A stretch of 14,741 bases of DNA from AV17 sp046262735. GTDB lineage: Bacteria; Verrucomicrobiota; Verrucomicrobiia; Chthoniobacterales; UBA10450. Made by a program: the position numbers and the translations under genes. Under the pieces are notes generated by a model, which did not search any database, was not told the origin of the DNA, and worked only from the letters and a program-made list of their open reading frames with translations. This document shows, in pieces, positions 1 to 6,370 of this stretch (position 1 is its first letter; the number at the start of each line of letters is the position of its first letter). Where the stretch lies: the NCBI GenBank assembly GCA_046262735.1, contig JBHEMD010000094.1:1-14741 (forward strand). Direction: 5' to 3'.

Positions 1-87
1 GACCACATTTGGCCAGACGACCCGCAGTCGCTGAGCACAAACAAGCTTGCTCTGCCTGGCGGGGCGCTGCGATTCTTGTTCCGCTTC
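1..87. other. Left-edge sequence, no assignable gene
   Basis: The window opens here. The reading frame of the following folB gene is open back to base 1, so an in-frame upstream extension cannot be excluded, but the residues before the ATG at 88 do not resemble a FolB N-terminus. In the second frame a TGA at 32-34 could close the last ten codons of an upstream gene. No RNA gene or promoter can be supported. Confidence 0.3.
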
Positions 88-471
88 ATGCCCTCCGATC
101 CAGATCTTTGCTCCGGCCAGATTCACATCGAGCAACTGGAACTTTTTGCCCGCCTCGGTGTGCCGGACGCCGAGCGTGCCGCGCCGCAGCGGCTCATTGC
201 TAACATTACGCTCTGGCCGGCGCGCGATTTCCGCGAACTGCATGACGACGTCGCGCGCACCGTTAACTATTCGACTCTTTCGAATGAGACGAAGAAGTTC
301 GTAGCCGCAACGTCCGACAAACTGCTCGAGACCCTCGTGCATCGGCTCGCGCAGCATCTGCTCAAGAGTTTCCCGATTCGGCAAATCACGCTCGAGCTCC
401 GCAAGTTCCCCCTGCCGGATGCGCAATATGTTTCAGTGACCGTGACGCGGGACGCGGTGTTGCCTCCTTGA
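88..471 (+). CDS. folB: Dihydroneopterin aldolase (FolB)
   Basis: The 127-residue protein is the usual length for FolB, which splits 7,8-dihydroneopterin into 6-hydroxymethyl-7,8-dihydropterin and glycolaldehyde in cytosolic folate synthesis. The N-terminal strand IHIEQLELFARLGVPDAER (residues 12-30) matches the family opening. VNY (59-61), Glu81 in the ETLVHRLAQ helix, and Lys106 in LRKFPLPD, the expected catalytic lysine region, are also kept. The ATG at 88 is chosen. A TTG at 76 in the same frame would add only four residues, and the frame is open to the window edge. It is the first gene of a plus-strand run with a NUDIX gene 42 bp downstream. FolB and FolX are hard to separate by eye, but no other pterin gene is visible. 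Assignment is by motif recognition, and confidence is good for the fold and moderate for the exact substrate. Confidence 0.85.
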   Translation: MPSDPDLCSGQIHIEQLELFARLGVPDAERAAPQRLIANITLWPARDFRELHDDVARTVNYSTLSNETKKFVAATSDKLLETLVHRLAQHLLKSFPIRQITLELRKFPLPDAQYVSVTVTRDAVLPP

Positions 472-480
472 GAAAGCATT

Positions 481-497
481 GCAGCCGGCACGGCTGC
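481..497. repeat. GC-rich hairpin between folB and the NUDIX gene
   Basis: A perfect 6-bp stem (GCAGCC at 481-486, GGCTGC at 492-497) encloses a 5-nt loop and is followed by CTCTACAG. It fills much of the 42-bp spacer. The layout looks like a short dispersed REP-type element or a weak attenuator. There is no T-run, so a classical intrinsic terminator is unlikely. Only one copy lies in this window, so repeat status is inferred. Confidence 0.35.
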
Positions 498-513
498 CTC
501 TACAGTTGGCCGC

Positions 514-1125
514 GTGAAACGAAGCGAAGTCGTGCGCGACAGTGATGGTTGGAGGACAATTTCGAGCACTCGCCATTTCGCCAACGATCATCTTGAAGTT
601 GTGACCGATGAGGTGCGCACACCGACGCGAAGTGAGCCGCGTTCATGGACAATCGTGCATCGCAAAGCGGCCGTGATCGTGGCCCCGATGACGCACGAGG
701 GAAAGCTGCTGCTCATTCGACAGGAGCGCGTCCCAATTCGGGCTGCCATTTGGGAAATGCCCGCCGGTCAGATCGACAGTCATAATGCCGATGAGGACGA
801 GATAAAGAAAGTGGCGTTGCGCGAGTTGCGCGAAGAAACCGGCTACGGGCTGACAGCTGATGGTGAACTGATCGCTCTGGGAGATTACTTCACCTCGCCG
901 GGATTTACCGACGAATACGGCTATCTTTTTTTAGCTCGACCGGTGGAACGCTGCGCGACCGGCGACGAGCAAGACGCAGGGGAATCGATCCTTGATTGTC
1001 GCGCTTTCACGGTGGCGGAGATCCGGCGCATGATCGCGGAGAACGAGATCCGCGATGCCAATACGCTCGGCATTTGCGCACGTCTCGCTGCGCGCGGGCT
1101 CATTTCGCTCGATCCCGCCGGGTAA
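514..1125 (+). CDS. NUDIX hydrolase, ADP-ribose pyrophosphatase-like
   Basis: The 203-residue protein has a NUDIX box starting at Gly85 (PAGQID) and ending in RELREETGY (103-111), where the metal-binding glutamates sit. Downstream, SPGFTDE (128-134) is typical of the ADP-ribose pyrophosphatase (NudF-like) branch, which hydrolyses ADP-ribose to AMP and ribose 5-phosphate. The box is slightly irregular. About four or five extra residues (SHNADED region) separate the glycine from the helix, and the residue eight before Arg103 is Asp95 rather than Glu. The start is a GTG at 514; no better in-frame start is seen. It lies 42 bp after folB and 12 bp before tatC, so co-transcription is likely. Because NUDIX enzymes can perform the dihydroneopterin triphosphate pyrophosphatase step in folate synthesis, the folB neighbour makes that an alternative role. 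Confidence 0.88.
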   Translation: MKRSEVVRDSDGWRTISSTRHFANDHLEVVTDEVRTPTRSEPRSWTIVHRKAAVIVAPMTHEGKLLLIRQERVPIRAAIWEMPAGQIDSHNADEDEIKKVALRELREETGYGLTADGELIALGDYFTSPGFTDEYGYLFLARPVERCATGDEQDAGESILDCRAFTVAEIRRMIAENEIRDANTLGICARLAARGLISLDPAG

Positions 1126-1137
1126 TTGTCGATCTAG

Positions 1138-1917
1138 ATGGCGCTGCGGGATATTTTTCGTTTTCGCGAGCTGCCGGAGAGCGAAACCTCAAAGCCGTTT
1201 CTCGAACATCTCGAGGATCTGCGTTGGACGATCGTGAAGATGGCGATCACGCTCGTTGCCGCGATGATTATCTGCTTTGCGTTTCGCTCCGCGCTCGTGC
1301 GCATTTTGCAGGCGCCGATGCAGGATATCGACCAACGAATCGGCGCGCTTCGCGCGCTCGGCATTACCGACTCGATCGTGATCTCGTTTCACCTCGCGTT
1401 TTATGCGGGGATCGTGATTTCGTTTCCGCTCCTGCTTTATTTCGCGGCCGAGTTCGTCCTGCCCGCCCTGACCGCGGTTGAAAAACGTTTTCTCTTTCCG
1501 GCAATCGGCGTCAGCTTCGCGCTTTTTCTCCTCGGTGTGCTGCTTTGCTTTTTCTGGCTCCTGCCGAAAACAATTCTCTTCTTTTTTCGCGATACGTTGT
1601 CGCTCGGGTGGGCGCCGGCATGGACCGTGCAGCAGTATTATTCATTTGTGACGCGATTCACGATCGGGTTCGGTCTGGCTTTTGAATTGCCGGTGGTCGT
1701 CTTGGCGCTCGTGAAATTCGGTTTGGTCACCTACCGCTTCATGGCGCGGACCCGGCCCTACGCGATCGTGCTCATTTTTGTTCTCGCCACCATTATCACG
1801 CCGACGCCGGACGTGCTGACGCTGCTCGCGATGGGCTTGCCGATGTGTTTGCTCTACGAAAGCTGCATCTGGATCGCGTGGCTAATGGAACGACGCAAAG
1901 CGAGGGCCGCGTCATGA
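1138..1917 (+). CDS. tatC: Sec-independent protein translocase TatC
   Basis: TatC is the inner-membrane receptor of the twin-arginine pathway, which exports folded proteins. The 259-residue protein has about six hydrophobic segments and the family landmarks. FLEHLEDLR (21-29) lies in the N-terminal cytosolic helix. Phe106 and Glu115 match the signal-peptide-binding pair known in E. coli TatC as Phe94 and Glu103. FELP (182-185) carries the buried glutamate, and TPTPDVLTLL with LLYE (to residue 241) matches the last membrane helices. About 20 residues precede the first motif, slightly longer than in E. coli. The ATG at 1138 follows the NUDIX stop by 12 bp. The TGA overlaps the ATG of the prepilin peptidase by 4 bp, implying translational coupling. 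No tatA or tatB is in the window. Confidence 0.95.
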   Translation: MALRDIFRFRELPESETSKPFLEHLEDLRWTIVKMAITLVAAMIICFAFRSALVRILQAPMQDIDQRIGALRALGITDSIVISFHLAFYAGIVISFPLLLYFAAEFVLPALTAVEKRFLFPAIGVSFALFLLGVLLCFFWLLPKTILFFFRDTLSLGWAPAWTVQQYYSFVTRFTIGFGLAFELPVVVLALVKFGLVTYRFMARTRPYAIVLIFVLATIITPTPDVLTLLAMGLPMCLLYESCIWIAWLMERRKARAAS

Positions 1918-3002
1918 ACGAGCGCATCCTCTTCGATGTCTTTGCCTTCGTCGTCGGCGCGGTCGTCGGCTCGTTTCTTAACGTCTGCATCTACCGGTTG
2001 CCGCTCGATCTTTCCATCAACCGGCCCCGCCGGTCGTTTTGCCCGCACTGCAAGACGCCGATCCCATGGTATCAAAACATTCCCTTGTTGAGCTGGCTGG
2101 TGTTGCGCGGGCGCTGCGCCCATTGCGGGCAGCCGATCAGCGTTCGCTATTTCGGCGTTGAACTGACTACGGCCCTGTTGTTTCTCGCCGTCTGGCGCTG
2201 CTTCCCGTGGCAGCTCGCCATTGTTTACTGGGTGTTCGTTTCCCTCGTGATCATCGCGACGTTCGTGGACTTCGAACACTTCATTATTCCCGATCAGGTC
2301 ACGATCGGCGGCACGGTTGCGGGAGTTGTGGCCAGTTTTCTCATTCCCGAGTTGATGCATACCGATTCGCGTGTGGCGTCGGTCCTTCGCTCCGTGCTCG
2401 CTGCCGGGCTTGGTTATCTCGTCCTGCTCATGGTCTTGGAAGCGGGCAAGCTCGCTTTCGGCAAAAAACGAATCCGGCTCGACGGGCCGACGCCTTTCAC
2501 CTGGAAACGCCACGGCGACGACGCCGACTTCATCGTCGGCCCGGAACAAAGTTTGTGGAGCGACTATTTCGCTCGGGAAAAAGACCGACTCCTCTTGAAA
2601 TGCGAGGACGCCAAGATCGACAACCGCACGCACAACAAAGTCACGCTCGAGTTTTACTACAACCGGGTAACGGTCGAAGGCGAGACGCTGATGCTGGATG
2701 ATGTGGGCGAAATCTCCGGCACCGCGCTTGAGATCGTGATCCCGCGCGAAGCGATGGGCCGCGGCGATTTGAAATTCCTCGCTGCGATCGGCGCGTTCCT
2801 CGGCTGGCGCGCCGTGCTCTTCAGCGTGTTCGCCGGTTCACTCACCGGCTCGCTCGTCGGGCTCTTTACCCTTCTCGTGGGTAAACGCGTCTGGTCGGCC
2901 AAGCTCCCCTTCGGTCCCTATCTCACGCTCGGCGCGATCACCTGGATGTTCTTTGGCGACGCGTTTATCCGCTGGTACCTCGATTTAGTCACTCCGCAGT
3001 GA
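1914..3002 (+). CDS. pilD: Prepilin leader peptidase/N-methyltransferase with large insert
   Basis: This A24-family aspartic peptidase cleaves the leader of type IV pilins or pseudopilins and methylates the new N-terminus, in the inner membrane. The 362-residue protein shows GSFLNVCIYRLP (19-30), then two CxxC pairs (Cys43/46 and Cys68/71) of the zinc-binding methylase loop. The two catalytic aspartates appear as Asp119 in VDFEHFIIPD and Asp285 in GRGDLK. Between the halves, residues about 183-277 form an extra charged, non-membrane segment absent from classical PilD, which makes the protein longer than the usual 250-290 residues. The start is the ATG at 1914 overlapping the tatC stop, preferred over upstream in-frame codons inside tatC. 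Its 3' end overlaps the convergent halogenase-like gene by 14 bp. No pilin gene is visible, so pilus versus type II secretion use is unknown. Confidence 0.93.
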   Translation: MNERILFDVFAFVVGAVVGSFLNVCIYRLPLDLSINRPRRSFCPHCKTPIPWYQNIPLLSWLVLRGRCAHCGQPISVRYFGVELTTALLFLAVWRCFPWQLAIVYWVFVSLVIIATFVDFEHFIIPDQVTIGGTVAGVVASFLIPELMHTDSRVASVLRSVLAAGLGYLVLLMVLEAGKLAFGKKRIRLDGPTPFTWKRHGDDADFIVGPEQSLWSDYFAREKDRLLLKCEDAKIDNRTHNKVTLEFYYNRVTVEGETLMLDDVGEISGTALEIVIPREAMGRGDLKFLAAIGAFLGWRAVLFSVFAGSLTGSLVGLFTLLVGKRVWSAKLPFGPYLTLGAITWMFFGDAFIRWYLDLVTPQ

Positions 3003-4542
3003 TTGCCGCGACCCGGGTGGGCGCAGCTTTGGCGGATGCATCGGGCTGCGGAGACGAAACAAACATCAACTTCAGGTTGGTCAGTTCCGCTTTCCACCAG
3101 CGAAATAATCCCTTGCGCAGGAATTTGTAGACGCGCGAGTCGGGAACGAACCCGTCGTAAAGCTCGCGCCAGCCGGCATTACGCTCGCCGTAATGGCCAG
3201 TCGCCAACCGCCGTTGCGCCAGCGCAACCAGCCGGCGGTTGTAAAATTTCATCATCTCGCCAACGAAGTGTCCGATCCGTCCACGGAACGGCAAATCGAG
3301 AAAGGCGCGCTCCGGATCAAGGTAAGCTCTGATGACCAGGCCGAGATAATAACTCGAGACATCGAGGAGGAGCGCGGCGGACATCAGCTCGGCGTCGCCC
3401 ATATAATAATATTTGTCTTTGTAAAGGGTTTCGAACCAGTAGCGATACATCACCGGGTATTGCTCGTTGTAATAATCGAGTTGCTCGGCGACATCTTCGC
3501 CGGCCAGCGCGCGCCCGAGGAGATCGGCCACGAAGTAGCTCGTATAAGAACAGAAATCGAGACCCGGACTGTAAAGCGGATCGATGAACCCGGCGGCATC
3601 GCCGACCAGCGCCCAGCCGTCACCGCAAACTTTTTCACTCCAGTAGCACAACATCGACAATGCGTGCACGTCGCATTCGATAAACTTCGCCTGCCCGAAT
3701 ATCTCCCGCCCGATCGGGTTCGCCAGAATGTGCGCGTGCAAGCGCTCGCCGAGACTCGGTCCATCGGGCAGTTTAAAAATTCGGCTATCGTAAACCACGC
3801 CCGCGCTCACGTCCCCGCCACGCAGAGGAATGATCCAACACCACCAGCCCGGTCCGAAAAGGTGGTTTGTCGCCCAGCCGCGGCCGGTGCGGCAGGCATT
3901 TGCGTAGTCGGGGAATTTTTCGCGCCAATCGTAGCTGTCCCAGTCCGTCACGCCGGTAAATCGCGCCCACACCGCGTTGATCGGGTGTTCGGTGTTCGGA
4001 CGAAAATGACCGAGCTTTCTCGATAACATCGCCGCGCGTCCGGTCGCATCCACGATCCAGCGGCAGCGGACGCTGCGTTGGGCAAGATCGACATCGGCGG
4101 TTACCGTCTGCCCATTGCCGTCGCCGAGATCCACCTGCCGGACTTTGGCCGGCCGCCACAAATCACATCCGGCTCGCACGGCGACTTGCAGGATGTGGGT
4201 GTCGAGTTTCGCGCGGTCGACCTGGAAGCCAGGTATTCGCGCCTGGTAACGCGCGCCGACTTCGACGCAATCATCAAACGATTGGTCGGCGCGGTTACAA
4301 AACCACAGGCGCAACCCTTGTTTGGCCAGTTGCTCGTGCCCGAGATAATTAGTCAGGCCAAGGATTCGCGTCATGTAACAGCTGCTCACTTCGGTCGTCG
4401 ATTCGCCGACCTTCCGGTCGAACTCGGCCGTCTTTTCGATGATAAGCACTCGTGCCGCCGGCTGTTTGCGCTTCAGCATGAGCGCCGTCGCCGCGCCCGA
4501 AAACGCCCCACCGAGAATGACGACATCGTAATCAAAATCCAT
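2989..4542 (-). CDS. FAD-dependent tryptophan-halogenase-family protein
   Basis: The 517-residue flavoprotein begins with an FAD-binding Rossmann motif (VVILGGAFSG, 7-16, with Ala13 in place of the usual third glycine). VGES follows at 45-48, and GDGWALVGDAAGFIDPLYSPG (308-328) binds the flavin near its second motif. Two features point to flavin-dependent halogenases rather than ordinary monooxygenases: WCWIIP (234-239) fits the diagnostic WxWxIP, and Lys74 in LAKQGLRLWF sits where the catalytic lysine forms a chloramine in characterised enzymes. Known family members need FADH2 from a separate flavin reductase, and none is present here. Residues beyond about 370 form a long C-terminal region without motifs known to me. 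The ATG at 4542 is the first reasonable start. The substrate cannot be told; geranylgeranyl-reductase-like or other PF04820 oxidoreductase activity is possible. Confidence 0.8.
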   Translation of the reverse strand: MDFDYDVVILGGAFSGAATALMLKRKQPAARVLIIEKTAEFDRKVGESTTEVSSCYMTRILGLTNYLGHEQLAKQGLRLWFCNRADQSFDDCVEVGARYQARIPGFQVDRAKLDTHILQVAVRAGCDLWRPAKVRQVDLGDGNGQTVTADVDLAQRSVRCRWIVDATGRAAMLSRKLGHFRPNTEHPINAVWARFTGVTDWDSYDWREKFPDYANACRTGRGWATNHLFGPGWWCWIIPLRGGDVSAGVVYDSRIFKLPDGPSLGERLHAHILANPIGREIFGQAKFIECDVHALSMLCYWSEKVCGDGWALVGDAAGFIDPLYSPGLDFCSYTSYFVADLLGRALAGEDVAEQLDYYNEQYPVMYRYWFETLYKDKYYYMGDAELMSAALLLDVSSYYLGLVIRAYLDPERAFLDLPFRGRIGHFVGEMMKFYNRRLVALAQRRLATGHYGERNAGWRELYDGFVPDSRVYKFLRKGLFRWWKAELTNLKLMFVSSPQPDASAKAAPTRVAAITAE

Positions 4543-4578
4543 CGCAGGAGAGAATGGACTGATTGGATTACAAAGGCA

Positions 4579-4584
4579 ATTCTA
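4579..4584 (-). promoter_or_regulatory. Possible -10 box for the halogenase-like gene
   Basis: Read on the minus strand this is TAGAAT, five of six matches to a sigma-70 -10 box, about 37 bp upstream of the ATG at 4542. The -35 position would fall in the left arm of the inverted repeat at 4598-4606, but no good -35 hexamer is seen. This is a weak prediction. Confidence 0.25.
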
Positions 4585-4597
4585 CGGGTGGTGAGAA

Positions 4598-4654
4598 GAG
4601 ACTCAGCGAAGTCGACGAATTTTCTGGAAGGATATGCCGGCTCGACTGAGTCTC
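4598..4654. promoter_or_regulatory. 9-bp inverted repeat in the divergent spacer
   Basis: GAGACTCAG at 4598-4606 is perfectly inverted as CTGAGTCTC at 4646-4654, with 39 bp between the arms. It lies in the 125-bp spacer between the halogenase-like gene (leftward) and nagA (rightward). The right arm ends 13 bp before the nagA ATG. The arrangement suits an operator bound by a dimer or a looped pair of dimers. The binding protein is unknown, and a transcript hairpin with a large loop is an alternative. Confidence 0.4.
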
Positions 4655-4667
4655 GCACTGCCGACAA

Positions 4668-5816
4668 ATGATCTTCCGAAACGGCCGCTTCATTTTTCCG
4701 GATCGAATCCGCGAGGGACTCGAGCTCGTCGTGCGGGACGGCACAATTGCAGATATTCGCCCGCAAACCGGGGCGAGCGATGTGGCAATTGTCGATCTTG
4801 GCGGTGATTATCTCGCGCCCGGCTTCATCGATGTGCACGTGCACGGCGCGATGGGTCACGACACGATGGACGCTTCCCCGGAAGCGTTTCGCGCGATCTG
4901 CAATTTCCACGCGAGTGGCGGCACCACTTCGCTTTTGCTGACCACCGCTTCGGCGCCGCTCGATGCAATCGTCGATGTTCTCAATGCGGTGCGTGATGCC
5001 CGAACGTCGATTCCACAAATTGCCGGCGTTCACATGGAGGGCCCTTTCATTTCGAAAGACAAACGCGGCGCGCAACCTGCCGAGTTCATCCAGGACCCGA
5101 AACCCGCGGCGGTCGAGCGGCTGCTCGAACATGTCGATGTAATCAAACGGGTGACCCTTGCCCCCGAGTTGGCTGGCGCGCGCGAAGCGATCGAAAAATT
5201 TGCGGCCCGGAAAGTGAGCGTCAGCGGCGGGCACAGCGACGCCTGGGAGGACGACGCGCGCAATGGTTTTGCGCGGGGTATGCGCAGCGTGACGCACACC
5301 TTCAATTGCATGTCGAGCGCGCGCCGGCGCGGGGCCTATCGCGTGGCCGGGCTGCTCGAGTACGCGTTGAGCGAGGCCAAGATCGTGTGCGAATTGATCG
5401 CCGATGGGTATCACGTTTCGCCGACGCTGATGAAATTGCTCTACCGAGCAAAACGTCGTCGCGGGGTTTGTCTGGTCACTGATGCCACGGCTGGAGCAGG
5501 GTTGCCCGAACGATCGCGCTTCAAACTTTACGGCAACGATTGCATCGTGGAAGGCGGCGTTTGCCTGCTGGCCGATCGCTCCGCGCTCGCCGGCAGCGCC
5601 GCGCGTATGATCGATCTCGTTCGCAAGACGCTACGCCACATGGAGGTCCCGCTGCATGAGGCGGTGGCGATGGCGACACAAACACCGGCGCGAGCGATTG
5701 GTCTCAAGAACAAAGGCCAGCTCGCCGTGCGCTTCGATGCCGACCTCGTCATTCTTTCGCCCGAGCTCGAGGTGCGGCGAACTTTCAACCGCGGCAAGAT
5801 AGTTTCTCCGCGCTAA
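4668..5816 (+). CDS. nagA: N-acetylglucosamine-6-phosphate deacetylase
   Basis: NagA removes the acetyl group from GlcNAc-6-phosphate to give glucosamine-6-phosphate and acetate in cytosolic amino-sugar catabolism and wall recycling. At 382 residues it is the normal size. The amidohydrolase landmarks are in order: HVH (57-59), the metal-binding Glu124 in HMEGPFISK, His189 in SGGHSD, His210 in VTHTFN, His249 in DGYHV and the catalytic Asp272 in LVTDAT. VTHTFNCMS replaces the more common VTHLFNAM. The ATG at 4668 gives the expected N-terminal beta sandwich (FRNGRFIFPD). No nagB, kinase or transporter adjoins it; it stands alone, divergent from the halogenase-like gene, sharing a spacer with an inverted repeat. 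A different sugar deacetylase of the same superfamily is less likely. Confidence 0.93.
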   Translation: MIFRNGRFIFPDRIREGLELVVRDGTIADIRPQTGASDVAIVDLGGDYLAPGFIDVHVHGAMGHDTMDASPEAFRAICNFHASGGTTSLLLTTASAPLDAIVDVLNAVRDARTSIPQIAGVHMEGPFISKDKRGAQPAEFIQDPKPAAVERLLEHVDVIKRVTLAPELAGAREAIEKFAARKVSVSGGHSDAWEDDARNGFARGMRSVTHTFNCMSSARRRGAYRVAGLLEYALSEAKIVCELIADGYHVSPTLMKLLYRAKRRRGVCLVTDATAGAGLPERSRFKLYGNDCIVEGGVCLLADRSALAGSAARMIDLVRKTLRHMEVPLHEAVAMATQTPARAIGLKNKGQLAVRFDADLVILSPELEVRRTFNRGKIVSPR

Positions 5817-5847
5817 CTGCTGCGCCCGGGCGGTTGTTTGGATTGTC

Positions 5848-5861
5848 TTGGCAGGAGCCAA
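5848..5861 (+). terminator. Weak hairpin downstream of nagA
   Basis: TTGGC (5848-5852), loop AGGA, and GCCAA (5857-5861) form a perfect 5-bp stem 31 bp after the nagA stop. No T-run follows, so this is only a candidate transcript end. Confidence 0.25.
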
Positions 5862-5923
5862 CCAATACACTGTCGGGCATGTCCCATTCGTTGCGGTCAG
5901 CCTGAAAAGGTAAGCGGATTAGA

Positions 5924-5967
5924 CCGAATTATTCGGCTTTTCCCAACAAGTTGCCGAATAATTCGGC
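5924..5967. promoter_or_regulatory. Paired AT-centred palindromes, candidate operator
   Basis: Two nearly identical palindromes occur in tandem: CCGAAT-T-ATTCGG at 5924-5936 (6+1+6) and GCCGAAT-A-ATTCGGC at 5953-5967 (7+1+7). Their centres (5930 and 5960) are 30 bp apart, close to three helical turns. Because each is a palindrome, they also form a 14-bp inverted repeat with a 15-nt loop (5924-5937 against 5953-5966). Two sites on one face of the helix suggest cooperative binding by a dimeric regulator. A strong stem-loop in RNA is the alternative. No confident gene starts just downstream on either strand. Confidence 0.5.
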
Positions 5968-6370
5968 CGACTTCTCGTTAGGTGACGAGTGAGCATGCCA
6001 CAAAGCTTGGATGGACTCTCGCTGGAATCCATTTAATAGCGACGGCCACCCGCACGGTCGTACTCGGCATCGATCGATCGGACAAAGCCAAGGCCCTGAA
6101 ATCGACAACAAAATTTGCGACCGAGAAACAGTAGGGCGATTGATGCAACGCGCGCTACAAAAGCCGGGATGACATCCAAATCTCCGAGTTTGCAATGTCA
6201 GTCATCTAATCAACCCCTCTAGCTACCACCACCCGACGCGTGTTCACATTTCAGATGATAAAAACAGCTTCAATCGAGCCGCCCTCGCTCTCGCTGGCAC
6301 GAACTCATTTCTTTCTCGTTAGACCTCGTGCGTCGTTTCCAACCGGTAAAGCCCCGGTGTTAATTGACAT

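Larger units (their letters stand above)
5817..6370. other. Gene-poor spacer, 554 bp
   Basis: The spacer lies between the stops of two convergent genes (nagA and the glycosyltransferase). It is visibly richer in A+T than its surroundings. It contains a small hairpin (5848-5861), a pair of palindromes (5924-5967), and a short ctcgt/acgag stem (5974-5989). Overlapping that stem is a GTG-initiated 50-codon plus-strand frame (5982-6134) with a mildly hydrophobic middle (TLAGIHLIATATRTVVLG). A minus-strand frame of 88 codons (6195-5929) lacks recognisable motifs. Near the right end, ACCGG/CCGGT arms around 6342-6358 could form a weak hairpin beyond the glycosyltransferase stop. No gene here is convincing; it could be a decayed gene or a small regulatory locus. 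Confidence 0.5.

Noticed and set aside
1854..2633. Minus-strand open frame of 259 codons opposite the prepilin peptidase
   Set aside because: Antisense shadow; the plus strand carries zinc and catalytic motifs in order.
3193..4026. Plus-strand open frame of 277 codons opposite the halogenase-like gene
   Set aside because: No recognisable domain; the minus-strand frame has clear flavoprotein motifs.
4473..5414. Minus-strand open frame of 313 codons opposite nagA
   Set aside because: No motif, and nagA metal-binding residues are all present on the plus strand.
5929..6195. Minus-strand frame of 88 codons in the gene-poor spacer
   Set aside because: Cys/Arg-rich and irregular, no family resemblance, and its 3' end runs through the palindrome pair; not reported as a gene.
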